Source: Cycas panzhihuaensis (taxonomy: Eukaryota; Cycadophyta). From it: DNA of 64,000 nt. Position numbers and translations under genes: made by a program. Of the stretch, positions 26,820 through 40,833 are shown piece by piece (position 1 is the first letter of the stretch; each line of letters begins with the position of its first letter). Below the pieces are notes generated by a model that was not told the origin of the DNA, did no database searches, and was given only the letters and a program-made list of their open reading frames with translations. Where the stretch lies: NCBI GenBank assembly GCA_023213395.1, contig CM041465.1, positions 192,083,741 through 192,147,740 on the forward strand, written 5' to 3'.

Positions 26820-27700
26820 GCAATATTAGGCTTAGTATGAGTTAATTAAATCAAACTCCTACTAATTACCAATATAAAGTCCCATTTATAGTTGGCTTAT
26901 CCATATCCTTCAGAAGTTTTGTGCCCTTTACACATGGTGTCTTCATTGGTTTGTAGTCTTTCATCCTAAACCTCTCAAGTAGAGATTGAGAATACCTTGA
27001 TTGCAACATCATGATGTGATCATCCATCCGCTTAATCTCAATACCCAAGAAGTAATGAAGATGCCCAAGATCTTTTATATCAAAGTATAGGCCAAATAGG
27101 CCTTTGTAGCTATAATAAATTTATTACAATTACATGTAAGAATAAGATCATCAACATACAAAATAATAAGAACTATAGTAGTTTCACTCTTTGAATATAA
27201 ATACTTGGCTTTAATTTTGTTCTCACAAAACTATATTTCTTCAATCTAGCATTAATCTTATCATATCAAGCATGTGATACTTATTTTAGACCATAGAGAT
27301 TTCTTCAAACGCGATACACAAGATGCTCCTGACCTTCATTCACAGAATTAAGAGGTCAATTTATGTAGATCTCCTCTTTTAAGTCTCCATTAAGGAATGC
27401 TAACTTTACATCCATTTAATGTGACTACCAACCAAATGTACCTAGCCAATCAAGGATCAATCAAATCATAGACATCTTGGAGACTCCTCATAGTCAATTC
27501 CTTCTTTTTGTTTGAAACCATGTGCAACAAGTCTAGCCTTATACTTGTCTACCTCTTCGTTGGAATGATACTTAGTCTTATCAACCTACTTGCAACCAAC
27601 CAGGCTCTTGGAGGGAGGTAAGGAAACTGAATCCTATGTATTATTCTTTATGAGAAAACTATACTCCTCCTCCATTATAGCTCTCCATCATGGGTCTTCT
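26820..27700 (-). pseudogene. Copia reverse transcriptase without RNase H (right arm)
   Basis: Partner of 6,400-7,290. The open segment at 26,866-27,048 starts MGIEIKRMDDHIMMLQSRYS and covers the end of RT. The YVDD box lies near 27,140-27,160. As in the left arm, the RNase H is missing between the RT end and the polypurine tract, so the deletion predates the duplication. Confidence 0.87.
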
Positions 27701-27779
27701 TTTATTTCTTCATATGAAATGCAATCATTGGAATCCTTGGTATCCACCACCAAAGCTTGACTGGCATGCTAACTCTTAA

Positions 27780-30150
27780 TTCTCTAACCATCTTCTAGAT
27801 CTTCAACAATCACACCAAAGTCCTCAATGGTTCTCTTAGCCCATAATGGAACATAGAGTATTTTCCATACCTCTACTTGTAATAGTTCCTCATCATTACT
27901 CCCACTAGGTCCTACTTCTATTTCAGGCATAATGTTAGGCTTATTAACCTCTACACCTATTGAACCACATATTGGAAAGAAAAGAAGTGGAGGATAGAAC
28001 TTGTCTTCAAATGACCCCTTAGTATGATACATCATTGACTCATAAAACTTCACATCCTGACTAATCAAAAGTTTCTTACCCTATGATTCCCAAAGTCTGT
28101 AAGCCTTACTCTCTTATAAGTACTCTAAAAGAATGTACTTCAAACTCTTATGATCCAACTTCTTTTAATGTATGTCTGGGATGTATGCATATGCAATGCA
28201 CCCAAATACCTTGAAATAGTTAATAAAAGGCTTCTAATCGGTTTAATATTCTTCTAGGAAAATGCCATGAACAACCTTAGTAGGTATCCTATTCAAAATA
28301 TAAATAGTTATTATAATAGATTTTGCCCAAAATATAGGAGGTAGATTCTTACCATACACCATATACCTCACCATCTCCATCATGGTATAATTCTTTCTTT
28401 CTACAACACCATTTTACTATGGGGTATAAGGCTATCAACTCTCATTTAATACCATGATCAAATGAATTGATTAAGCGCATTATTGCCATACTCCTTTCTA
28501 TTATCATACATTAAAATATTTATTTTAGTATCACACTCATTTTAACATTAACTTTCCATTCACAAAATCTATCAAACACTTTAGACTTATTCTTCAAAAA
28601 ATATACCTAGGATTTTACGTTAAAATCATTTATAAACACAAGAATAAATCAAGCAGCAAAAATATAAGGATTGGATAAAGGACCCATGAAGTTAGTATGG
28701 ACAAGTTCCAACTTCTCCTTTGCTCTCCATGCACTATCCCTAACAAATAGATAATGATAGTGCTTTCCATATATGCATCTTTCACAAACACCCTCTAAAT
28801 ATTGGACATATGGCGACCCTACCACTATCTTCAATTTATTCATTAAGTCAATGATTCTATAGTTAAGACGACCTAAATGCTTATGCTATAACTCACTCAT
28901 ATAATCAACATTAGCAATAAAATCATAAGAATTCTATTAGGCTCTAAATTTCTCAAATACCCAAAAGTTATCTTGCACTCTCCTAGTAGCAACAATAGAG
29001 AAGTTCTTCTTAAGATCCTTAACTATGCATTTATTATTATAAAGCTCAATTTTTATACATTGCTTGATTTCCTAGTTAGAAAGAAAATTAAACTTCATCT
29101 TAGGCACATAGTAAACACCATTGAATGTATCTCCTACAAGTAAAATAAAACCAACACCTTTTACAGGCAAAACACGAGCATCCCCAAGAATTATGTTAGT
29201 ATCACTTCTACTTGCATCTATAGCATCAAATTTTTGCTTCTGATAGGTGATGTGTTTTAAGCACCTGAATCTAAGATCCAGTAGTCCTTTTGATTTGACT
29301 CAGATGACAATGTTAAAAACCTAATAAAATGTATAACTACACTCTTCCCATTATCATCTTGGTTAGCTTTGTGTTTATCTTGCTTCTTGAACTAATAATT
29401 GCTTTCCTTTATGGCCCTCTTTCTTATAGTAATTGCATTTACCTATGAACTTCTTCTTCTCCTGAGAGGTTTCACATATCTTTTGTGTAGATTTGCCCTC
29501 CTAAACTACATCCTTTCTTTGAGTCTTCAGACCAAAACCCAATTTGAACTAGAACTAGAAAGCATCCCATGATGCTTTAACTTGGCATCTCCTACTAGAA
29601 TTAGGTTTTTCAGTGACTCAAATAATTCACCTTCCATAACTTCATTTCTTGCATAGATAGTTTAGAATGTTCTAAATGTAGTAGGCAACTTTGACATAAT
29701 AATGGCAAAAAGTAAGATATCATCAATTGAGTTTGACTTCAATTCATCCATCATATTCCTCAAATCAGTGATTTTATTCAGGTAAGAACTAATGTTGTTC
29801 TTATCTTCTACCTTAGAATTCAACAATTCCATCATAAGAATACCATGACAATTGGTTTTCTTCTTCTCAAATGTCTCACATAGTTTGGTCTAGATTTCAT
29901 ATGGAGTTTCAAGGTTGTGGATTAAAGCTCTCTAATCTAGAGCCAAAGATAACAAATAACCCTATAGACATGAATTATTTCTCCTTAGAATGAATACATT
30001 CTCTCTCATCTAAGGGAATACTTAATGATTCAAATTTAGTAATTCCCCAAAGCTAGTTAACCATGAGGACCAGTTCCATATTTGCCCTCTATTCATTGAA
30101 GTTATTCCTATTAAAAGTAATCAATGGAACCAACTTCTCTATGACTTAGA
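27780..30150 (-). pseudogene. Copia gag, protease and integrase (right arm)
   Basis: Partner of 3,950-6,330. The open fragment at 28,649-28,843 carries the pre-integrase (MNKLKIVVGSPYVQY, CERCIYGKHYH) and the altered first catalytic site LVHTNFMGPL. Another at 27,784-28,068 is the spacer between integrase and RT. The zinc knuckle near 29,425-29,440 has the same Cys-to-Tyr lesion as the left arm, and gag lies at about 29,580-30,130. Five of 64 residues differ between arms in the pre-integrase segment. Confidence 0.87.
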
Positions 30151-30365
30151 AATGGTAAATATAAGACCCTAAACCAATCTCCAATAGGTTGTATTCCCTC
30201 ACATAATAATTTATTCAATCACACAAAGTTTAAAGCTTCATAAAATAGATAAACACTTAAAAATATGCCAATAAATTGCTAAAGAAAAGAATAAATCTAA
30301 ACACTTCTCCATAAGTTTGATTTAATAATACTATTATAAAAATTAAATAAAACACCTTGAATCAA

Positions 30366-31313
30366 TGATCGCAGTGGAGTGTGATTGGTAAAGAAATCAA
30401 TTACCAATCTTTTCCTCGAGATCTAAGGTGTTAGTGTAAAATTCTCAATAACATCAATAAAAGAGTGAATCCATAAAATGATACTCTACACTAACTCATG
30501 CATACTTGTCATTACTCCGAGGTAAGAAGAATAATACTTTTATTAAGCTAGAAAAACCTTCATTTAATGGTGGAGAAAACAACTAGCAAAGAATATGCAA
30601 GTTATAATAAAGAAATGATATATAATACCACAAGGGCCTCCAACTTCCTAAGACTCCTTCAATGAAGCTCTCACTCTCCAAAATGGATGCTTAAAGTGTT
30701 GAAATTTGCCTTCTTTATGGTCTCCAACACCTTCTAAGTGTTGCCTCAATATTGCTCCCAAGTCAAGTGTCTCTCATACACAAGAACCAAGTATCCAACA
30801 TTGTAAATGAGCTCAATAGAGTTTAATTTATAGAAATAAATCTATGAACAACCAAGATGCATGCGTTCCAAGTGGCATTCATGAAAGTCCAATCACCAAC
30901 AACCAAAATGCATGTTATCCAAGTGACATTCATGTAAATTTAAAAACTTGTAGCTTGGTACCTAGTGCTAACAAACTCCAATTGAGCTCAAATTTTGTAT
31001 ACATATAGATGCAAATGTATCCTTTATATCCTAAAAGTTTCAGATAATTTAGATATCATTTGCCTCTATTTTCACTTATTTAAAAATAGTATGTGTTTGT
31101 CATTTTTTTGATAGTTGTGGGAGCTATTTTCTACAAAACAAGGCTTTCCATCTAATCAAATGCTATTTTTTGGACCCCTATTTTTTCACATGTCTTCTTC
31201 CTTTCCATAAAATTTCACATTATTTTGACACCATTTGGTCCTATTTCTTTTAGTTGTACCAATGCCTAGTATTTTTTGCTTCTTGTAGATATAAGATAGA
31301 TCCTCTTATATCA
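30366..31313 (-). repeat. Gypsy 3' LTR (right arm)
   Basis: A 948-bp repeat starting TGATCGCAGTGG and ending TATATCA on the plus strand. It pairs with 35,938-36,906 and with 2,754-3,719. Confidence 0.93.
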
Positions 31314-31329
31314 TGGCTCCCCTTCCTTG

Positions 31330-32820
31330 GAAAACAACCAACTCCTACTTGGCTTAGAATTGAAGATGGGGGAAGCGTTGTTCTCCTTGTTGCCTACTAA
31401 ATCACTTGGCCTTACTAGACAACTATCATGCTCCTCCAATCGTAAAAGATTCATGTGTCTTATATCTTGTTTTAGTGGATTTTCTCTCCAAGATATAATC
31501 CTCCTTAAGAGGTTCCTCACTCTCCAAATATAAGTCATCAACTGAAGGTAAAGTGAACTGGTCTTGCTCCTCATATAGTATGAATAGCTCAAAGAGTTTC
31601 AAATATTCAATAATTTACTACTGAATATATTTTCATATAAGGTGGAAGATCAAGTTTGAAAGCATTGCCACTTACTTTTCTCAAAATCTTGAATGGTCCA
31701 TACCTAATAGGTTTGAGTTTCTTGCCTTCTCCTTTCAACCTCTCCTTGCTTAAGTATAACCATACCAAATCTCCTTCTTGAAAGGTACACTCTTGCCTAT
31801 GCTTGTCATGTCTTTCCTTATACTTTTACTGAGTCCTTAGAAGTTGATCATGTACTTCTTTGTGGACTCTTTGGATCTTCTCCAAGTATCTTAAAGCCTT
31901 AGCATGCCCCTCCTTCTCTTTGGTAGATCCTTCCTTAACTTGTATGGAACACTCCAACTCAAATAGACTTTGAGGCAAGTATCCCAAACAAAATTCAAAG
32001 GTTCTTTAGAGTGTGATGAATGCATTTCCCTATTAAATGCAAATTGTAGAAAAGCCAATGCTATCCCAAGTTTTTAGATGCTTGGAATTGTATCCCCTCA
32101 GCAAATATACCAAAGTTCTATTCACTACTTTGGTTTATCCATTTGTTTGAAGATGAAAATTTGTACTCCTCTTCAATTTAGTGTCCATCATCTCCCATAG
32201 TATTTTCCAAAATGATAAAAAGAATCGAGTGTCCTTATCAGAAATGATAGAAGAAGGCAAGCCAAATTTCTTCTATACATGCTCAAAGAACAACTTAGCT
32301 GCCCCTGCTCCTATGATTGTCTTCTTACAAGGTATTAAATATATCATTTTGTTAAACCTATCTACAACAACAAAGAGATAGTCATGTCCCTTTTTAGTCA
32401 TGGGAAGTCCCCCTAAGAAATCTATAAAGATACTTTCCCAAGGCCTAGTGGGAATAGGTAGTGGTGTATACAATCCTAAGTTTCTAGTAGAAGGCTTAGA
32501 AGTATTACGCACTACACATCCTTTTACATATTTGCTTACATCATTTTATATCTTTGGCCATACAACATATCTTCTCAAGTTTGTTAAAGTCTTCTCTACA
32601 CCAAAATGACCAGTTACTTTAGAAGTATGGGCTTCTAAGCCACTTGATCTTGTCTCCTTTTAATGGAACATAGAGCTGCTCCCATTTGAAAAGTAGACCA
32701 TCCTCCAATCAAGATGGGAAGGTCTTCCTTTCGCTAAGTTCTCTAATTCTCCCTTTAAGGATTCATCTTCATGGTATAGGTCTTTATACTCTTCATGATG
32801 GATTAGCTCCACCTTCAAAC
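31330..32820 (-). pseudogene. Gypsy integrase and C-terminal tail (right arm)
   Basis: Partner of 1,239-2,713. The open core at 32,273-32,512 reads TPLPIPTRPWESIFIDFLGG with the first Asp. The second Asp (ISDK) is near 32,240 and the third site is Lys as in the left arm (about 32,130). The zinc domain lies around 32,500-32,640. The minus-strand open frame at 31,311-31,592 overlaps the C-terminal tail but is out of phase with it. Confidence 0.87.
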
Positions 32821-32899
32821 TCATAAGAGAACTACAAACAAAAGTAGAAGAAGAAGAAGAAGAAGTGGAATAAGGTGGTCTATATAAGATATCAATAAT

Positions 32900-34297
32900 T
32901 TTGTTAGTAGATCACTTTTTATACTTAATTATAATATTGAATTATTATAAATAACTCATCTACTCTTACTTGCTATAATTTACTTTGGGTTTACAAAAAT
33001 TGAAGAGGCTTATGGTTGGTATGAACTACAACCTCTTTTTTAAGCAAGTAGGACATCCAATGCTTGCATACTTGATGTAGTGTAAACATTTCCCGATCAT
33101 ATGTTGGATAGTTTTTCACTTGAGGAGTGAAGACTTTCGAATGGTAAGCAATAGGCTTTCCATCTTAAATAAGGATAACTCCTATTGCATTTCCACTTGC
33201 ATCAACTTCTACTTCAAAAGTCCTTTGTAAATTTGGCATTGCCAAAATTGATGCTTCACAAATTTTCTTCTTTAAAAGAAGAAAAGTTTCTTTCTCCTTA
33301 GAACCCCAAGCAAATTTTTTACTAACTTTTGTCAATCCATACAGAGGTGTTGCAACTTGAAAAATGAAGAATAAACTTTCTCAAGTATTAACAAGCTCCT
33401 AAAAAACTTCTCACCTCTGTGATGTTGGTTGGCCTAGGCCATTTGAGGATGGCTTGAGTTTTGAATGGATCGATGCTTAACTTTCCTACTCTAATTACAA
33501 AGCCTAAGAAGACTAAGTTCTCCTTGCCAAATTCACATTTCTTCACATTAATCTTCAAATGATTCTTAGCCAAAGTCTTCAAAACTTCTTCTATATGCTG
33601 CAAATGTTCCTCCCATGTGTTGTTAAAATTAAAATATCATCAAGATAAACAACAATAAAATTATCCAAGTAAGGCCTTAACACTTTATTCATTAGCCTCA
33701 TGAATATTATAGGAATATTGTGTAATCCGAAAGGCATAACCATCCATTCAAAGAGTTCTTGCTTTGTTTTGAAGGCTATCTTCCTTTGACCGTAACTTGG
33801 TGATAACTACTTTTCAAATCCAACGTAGTAAAATAACAAGCATGTTAAATTTGATTAAGCAAATCATCTATGTGAGGTAATGGATAGTAATTTTTAATTA
33901 TGATTTTATTCAAAGCATGAAAGTCTACACACATTCTCCATCTTCCATCCTTCTTAGACACCAAGACAATTGGTGACCCATAAGGTGAACATGAAGGTCT
34001 TATGACCCCTTGATCAAGTAACTCCTTAACTTGCCTCTCTATAATGGATTGCCTATACAAAGTAATATTAGGCAATGGTGCATCTCCTACAAGAGTGATT
34101 TCATACTCTACCTTTCTCTTTGGTAATAACCCATAAACATGTTGAAATAGAATGTCATACCTTGTCTTCAACTCCTCAATTTGTTGCATTTGTTTAGGTG
34201 ACACAAGAAGAGTATGAGTAGAAGGGTCTCTTTCATGTCTTGGCTCTTCTTTGCTTCTTACCATTAAGATGATAAATTTGCCACATGCATTGGTCAT
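32900..34297 (-). pseudogene. Gypsy reverse transcriptase and RNase H (right arm)
   Basis: The longest surviving piece is 33,845-34,297 (150 codons): a protease-RT linker, then KRKVEYEITLVGDAPLPN, RQVKELLDQGVIRPSCSPYG, and KKDGRWRMCVDFHALNK. The catalytic YLDD lies near 33,635-33,650. The 33,388-33,603 segment is the RT palm/thumb (ILKWPRPTNITEVRSFLGAC). RNase H (about 32,930-33,250) has the same HTNH lesion as the left arm. Confidence 0.9.
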
Positions 34298-34523
34298 CCT
34301 TTTTGCTTAAGTGGCTGAAATTAATGTCATCTTGTCCAAGTGCTTCTTTGTAGCCTTTATGATGAAGCCCTTGTTATCCTTCATCAATCAGTGCTTTCTC
34401 TCCCTTCAATATAAAAGTGCATCTTGATCCCACAAGTAGGGACTCCTAAGTACAATATGGCATACATCTAAAGGTACCATATCATATATCACTTCATCAA
34501 CAAAAGCATTGGTAATGAAAAAT

Positions 34524-35720
34524 TTAAGTGTACATTGTTTTAATATTTATATTTCTACATTGTTTTGATATTTGCATTTGTACATCTTTATGGATCCAAC
34601 CAAGAGGATATGGATGAGGGTGAGGAGTAATTCTTGACCCAATGCTCTTCACCAAATTTTTTGAGATCAAATTCTTTTGGCTTCTCAGATCTATCCTAGC
34701 ACCAATAGTATTATTTCCTACTTGAAGCTTCAAGTGAAATAATTCCTCCTTTATAACATCATCTCCATAATTCGTAAGTAGAGTAGCCTTCTCTTCTTCT
34801 CTTTCACTTTGAAGCTCCACCTCAAAAAGTAGTGCTTTCCCTTTTTCCTTCTTTCTTGATTTCATGTTCTTAATATGCTTTGGCTTTAGCTCACGGATGC
34901 AAATTCTAACACTTTGTTGCAACATGTCCACTAATATCACAATGCTCACAATAGTTAGAACTTTGAATAAAATTAGTTCTTTTCTTCTTTGCTTCTTGCC
35001 TTTTAGATGAGTGTAATTTAGGATTCTTTTCATGCTTATTAGAAGTAAAAGTAGAATTTTTAGATATAAGTGTAGGTTTTTTGCTTTTACTTTATATTGC
35101 AATAGTTATTTTACTTATTTTTCTAATGGATTAAACCTTAAAAAGCCTTAGTTCCTTCCTTATGTAATCATGTAATCCTCCATGAATTTCATGAGAGTGC
35201 TATGTTCATCCACATTAATACCAAGTAACATGCCATGCTTGAAAAATAAAGAAGTATAGTCTTGGATATATACACCTCTCCTTGGCATAAATATTACTAA
35301 GTGATGCATTGGTCTTCCTCATGATCTATGGGATAGTATTGCTTCTTTATTTCTTTCATAAAATTCATCAAAAAAAAAGAAGATACATCATGAGTTTTCA
35401 AATATGCATTCCACTATATCAATGTATGTTTCCATAACTTGAGCCTAGAAAATGAAAGCTTTTGAGCATTACTATAAGTATAAATTGTGAAGTAGGTTTC
35501 AATTTAATCTAACCAATGGTCTAACTTTTTAACATTTACCTCTCTATCATAAGTTGGAATATTCAACTTTGCCTCCACCTTGAAGGGTTGATAAAATGAA
35601 GTACCCTTGCTTTCTTTAAATAAGTGCTTTAAGGTCTCCTCCTCTTCTTCTTCATGGTTTTGGTCATCCATGGATCCTCCTTCAACTTCCTTCTATTTCC
35701 CTTTGCCCTTAACTAGAGGT
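34524..35720 (-). pseudogene. Gypsy gag, zinc knuckle and protease (right arm)
   Basis: A gag core lies at about 35,690-35,150 in shifting frames (for example KLDHWLD, SFSRLKLWKHTL). An intact CCHC knuckle, CEHCDISGHVATKC, is read at about 34,956-34,913 in one frame. The protease at about 34,730-34,524 keeps the family pattern QKNLIS and YPLGWIHKDVQMQI, but its active site reads DLRS where DTGS is expected. The open frame at 34,524-35,102 covers the protease in phase and the knuckle out of phase, showing a frameshift between them. Confidence 0.83.
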
Positions 35721-35919
35721 AGAAGTTAGGTCATCATTTACATCAAAACTTCTATGTTCTTCTCAAGCTTCTCAAATCTGATTTCTCTATCTTTTTCAGC
35801 CATGGTTCTTAATTTTTTTCTTTATTTTGTTGGTGATTGTAACACAAGAAAAACTTCTCCTTTCTCTTGGTATCCTTTTCTTATTTGTACCATTCAAGTC
35901 CCTACAACAAAGATCACAT

Positions 35920-35931
35920 GCTCTGATACCA
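35920..35931 (-). other. Gypsy primer-binding site, initiator-Met type
   Basis: On the minus strand this reads TGGTATCAGAGC, the exact 12-base plant initiator-tRNA-Met complement, 6 bases from the 5' LTR. Confidence 0.9.
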
Positions 35932-35937
35932 AAAATA

Positions 35938-36906
35938 TGATCCCAAAGTGGAGTGTGATTGGTGAAGAAATTAATTACCAATATTTTTCCTTGAGATCCT
36001 AAGGTATTAATGTAAAATTTCCAATAACATTAATAAAAGAGTGAGTCCATAAAAGGATACTCTACACCAACTCATATATACTTGCCCTTACTCCAAGGTA
36101 AAAAGAATGATACTTTTATGAAGCTAAAAAAACCTCTATTTAATGGTAGAAAAAGATAACTAACAAAGAATAGGTAAGTTACAAGGAAGAAATTGTATAA
36201 TAATACCACAAGGGGCCTCCTACTTCCTAAGACTCCTTCAATAAAGCTCCCACTCTCCAAAATGGATACTTAAAGTGCTAAAATTTACCTCCTCTTTGGT
36301 CTCCAAGACCTTTCAAGTGCTGCCTCAATGTTGCTCCCAAGTCAAGTGTCTCTCACACATAAGAACCAAGTCTTAAACATTGTAAATAAGCTCAATAGGG
36401 CTCAATTTATAGAAAGAAATCCATAAACAACCAAGATGCATATGTTCCAAGTTGCATTCATGCAAGTCCAATTACCAACAATCAAAATGCATGTTATATA
36501 AGTGACATTCACTCAATTTTAAAAAGTTGCAACTTGGTACCTAGGGCTAAAAAACTCCAATTGAGGTCAAATTTGGTATACATAGAGATGCATGTGTCCC
36601 CTTTATGTACTAAAAATTTTAGCTCATTTGGATATTATTTTCCCCTATTTTTACTAATTTAAAAATGGTATGTATTTGTTATATTTTTTATGGTTGTGGG
36701 TGCTATTTTCTGTAAAACAAGGCTTGCAATCTAACCAACTGATATGTTTTGAATCCCACCTTTTGCAAATATGTAGTGGGATGTGTCTTTGTCATTTCCA
36801 TAAAATTTCATATTATTTAGACACATTTTGGTCCTATTTCTTTTAGTTGTGCCAATGCCTAGCATTTTCTACTTCCTATAGACATAAGGTAGATCCTCCT
36901 AGATCA
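35938..36906 (-). repeat. Gypsy 5' LTR (right arm)
   Basis: A 969-bp repeat starting TGATCCCAAAG and ending TAGATCA on the plus strand, followed by the target duplication ATCAA. Confidence 0.93.
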
Positions 36907-36911
36907 ATCAA

Positions 36912-38419
<1,508 letters not shown>

Positions 38420-38744
38420 CTACTTTGATACCATGTTAGAAATCATAGATAAATAGATTGTTCATGTACACAACAAGCACAAAATGAACATACATACAAT
38501 AGAATATATGTGGGAAACCTTGCAATAAAAATTCACCATAAAATATAGATTACATTACTATAGAATAATGTAAGGTACAATGAACTTTAGATCCCTCTAT
38601 ATAGATCCATAAGTGCCTCAAATAATACATTGATATTATATCTGTCGTCTCATAATAATATCAGAATATTACACCATAATATTTGCACAATATTTTGCCA
38701 TGTTTACATTAGTCAAGATAAGTGGATATAATGTCACTTTGACA
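38420..38744 (-). repeat. Copia 5' LTR and adjacent primer-binding site
   Basis: The LTR is 38,434-38,744 (311 bp, TGTTAGAAATC...CACTTTGACA on the plus strand), with canonical TG/CA termini. Directly to its left, 38,422-38,433 reads TGGTATCAAAGT on the minus strand, an initiator-Met-type primer site with one change. This makes it the 5' LTR of the minus-strand copia whose 3' LTR is at 26,491-26,790. Confidence 0.85.
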
Positions 38745-39065
38745 TAGAAGCATTGATATAGGAAGAACATTTATAGGATCCATCCATGCCAGAAAGTTAC
38801 ATGTAACTATCACACCCAAACACCTAACATAGAGTATATTGTTCCATTATAAATTAAGAAATAACTCATAGGTACAATAATTACTAATCAATGGAGTTGA
38901 TGCAAAGAATAGGCTATCACTAGAGATATTTTGGCTTCTACTTGTAATTTAAGAGATAGGTTAACATTGGAGATATTTTGGCTCCCATTTACAATCCAAG
39001 AGGTGAATACTTGTAGAAGAAGAGAGAGTAGATAGGGGATAGAGGAGGAGAGGGAGAAATTTTTG
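38745..39065. repeat. Repeat R, continuation beyond the copia
   Basis: From about 38,790 this matches 61,905-62,150 (shared blocks include agagatattttggct and ggaaagttacat-like stretches). It completes the R copy interrupted by the copia. Non-coding. Confidence 0.75.
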
Positions 39066-39690
39066 AAATTCTTTTCTTATATTTTTTGAAAAGACTTTCC
39101 AATATAAGTTTATTTTTTTTGTTGCTTTTGTATTGTAAAATGAGGGTTTCTAAAGGGAAGAGTTAAAACGCTATAGAGTTTTATTTATAGACTAAATTTG
39201 GAGGAAGTGTTGATCATTAATTTGTTTAAAAGACTAAACACCATTAACAAGTGCATCACTGTTATAATGCTTTAACTTAAATGGGAGATATTTTATACAA
39301 TCATATAGTTTTCTTCTTTTATGTTTCATAGCTACCCTAAAAGAGGAAAATAGTTATGATGTTATGAAATTAATAATCCTAATATTCTAGCTTTAGTTAT
39401 TCCTTATATTTCTTTCAAGATTATTTTTATCATTGAAAAGTATAAAGTGTATGTTAAGGTTTTCTAGTTGTACTTTACTCTTTTTATTGGTGGTTTATCT
39501 TTTAAAAAGTAAATGGAGTTTGATTAGTTTTCCATATTTTCTTTGTCAATAATTTTAAAAGCATTACTAGAAAGGGTTAGTTGATAAGTGGTCATTTTTG
39601 TTAATACCTTTATACTGACAATAAATCTATTTTAGAATCTTTAGCTTAATAGTGGAGCTTAACATAGGTTTTAGGAAATAAATTTATAAA
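39066..39690. other. Unassigned AT-rich stretch
   Basis: I see no coding domain, LTR or repeat match in this stretch. It is pre-insertion sequence left of the gag-only copia. Confidence 0.5.
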
Positions 39691-39695
39691 GACCC

Positions 39696-40219
39696 TATTG
39701 GAGTTAATTGTTATCACTCCATTCCCACCTTCCAACTAAGGGAGCACACCTCATCATCTTCAATTTACACATGTGAGTGCTCAATATGTGTAGGTAAGTT
39801 AAGGTGAGTTTATGTTAATTTGAGTTAAGTTCACTTTAAGTTAAGTTTATATTATTTTATTATAATTTAAATTTCAGGGGTTGAGGAGTTTCCCTCCTCC
39901 CCCAAAATTATAAATATTGAGAGGTGTGCAACCTTGATATATTTAGACACCACCTTCATTTGGAAATTTTGTAATGCTCACTTATCACAATGGATTGAAT
40001 ATAGAAGTTTTATGTGTTTATACTATAACAATATATTGATGTATTGAAGATTACTTTATGTTCTGCCATGTTCTTCTTGCATATTATTTCCAACATTTGG
40101 TATTAGAGCTTAGTTTAACTCCATTTTATTTCCTTCATTTGGTATCAGAGCTACTTGGGGCTCCATTGTTTTCTTACATTTGGTATCAGAGCACTTGGAG
40201 CTACATTATTTTTCCTTCA
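39696..40219 (+). repeat. 5' LTR containing three primer-site copies
   Basis: Starts TATTGGAGTT (TG lost by transition) and ends CCTTCA. Its last 122 bases consist of three tandem units of 41-42 bases, each opening with a primer-binding-site-like TGGTATYAGAGC (40,098, 40,140, 40,181). The functional-position site follows the LTR at 40,222, again 41 bases on. Confidence 0.93.
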
Positions 40220-40221
40220 TT

Positions 40222-40233
40222 TGGTATCGGAGC
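40222..40233 (+). other. Primer-binding site at the true LTR boundary
   Basis: Reads TGGTATCGGAGC, two bases after the LTR end. It is the fourth unit of the tandem series and the only one absent from the 3' LTR. Confidence 0.85.
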
Positions 40234-40419
40234 AGACGATTGCTGGCATGCTAAAGTTTTTGTGAAGAAGGAAAGTTTATTGGCATTTTGAGGCATATTT
40301 GCTCACAACAATAAATATTGGTTATATTTATCTTCTACAATTTTTTTTAGCAAGTTTCTTATATTAATTTATTAAGATTTGCATATTCTTAAGTTATATT
40401 AGTGAAATAACAAAGATAT

Positions 40420-40830
40420 TTCAGATTTCTTCAAATTTGTGAAGGAGATTAGTAACAAGCTACATTTATTTAAGTTTTTTCTCAGATATGGCATATTTTT
40501 CTTCAGATCTACTACATATTTTTTTAGATCTATAACATTTATTCAAGTTTTCTTTCAGATCTGCAATATTTATCAATTTATTTTTTCAGATCTGCTTGTT
40601 TCAGTAATTATTTGACCATTTTTCTAGTATATTTATTTCAGATCTATAACATTTGGTTCAGATTTGCTATATTTTATTTCAGATTTGTATTTTTAATTAT
40701 ATATTTAGCCATATTTGCAAGTTCTCTTTCAGATCTACAGGTTTCTAGTGTATATTCAACCTAAAAACCCTTTTGGAGAAGTTATATTACAACATTTATT
40801 GTCTATTTCACTATTTTCTTCAGATTTTGG
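40420..40830 (+). repeat. Reiterated TTTCAGATCT motif in leader
   Basis: About eleven irregularly spaced copies of (T)TTCAGAT(C/T)T lie in pyrimidine-rich context in the leader of the gag-only copia. Each resembles a plant 3' splice acceptor (polypyrimidine then CAG). The function is unknown. Confidence 0.7.
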
Positions 40831-40833
40831 GTA

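Larger units (their letters stand above)
30366..36906 (-). mobile_element. Full-length Ty3/gypsy element nested in copia
   Basis: It has a 3' LTR (30,366-31,313), internal region and 5' LTR (35,938-36,906), with a perfect 5-bp target duplication ATCAA at 30,361-30,365 and 36,907-36,911. The primer-binding site (35,920-35,931) lies next to the 5' LTR. Domains on the minus strand are gag, CCHC knuckle, protease, RT, RNase H, integrase and a C-terminal tail. LTRs differ at about 12% of positions compared by eye. Length is 6,541 bp. All domains contain stops, so it is inactive. Confidence 0.93.

Noticed and set aside
40098-40192. Possibility that the repeated TGGTATCAGAGC motifs are tRNA gene fragments
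   Set aside because: Only the 3'-end complement of about 12 bases is present, in LTR-end context; no tRNA body can be folded around it.
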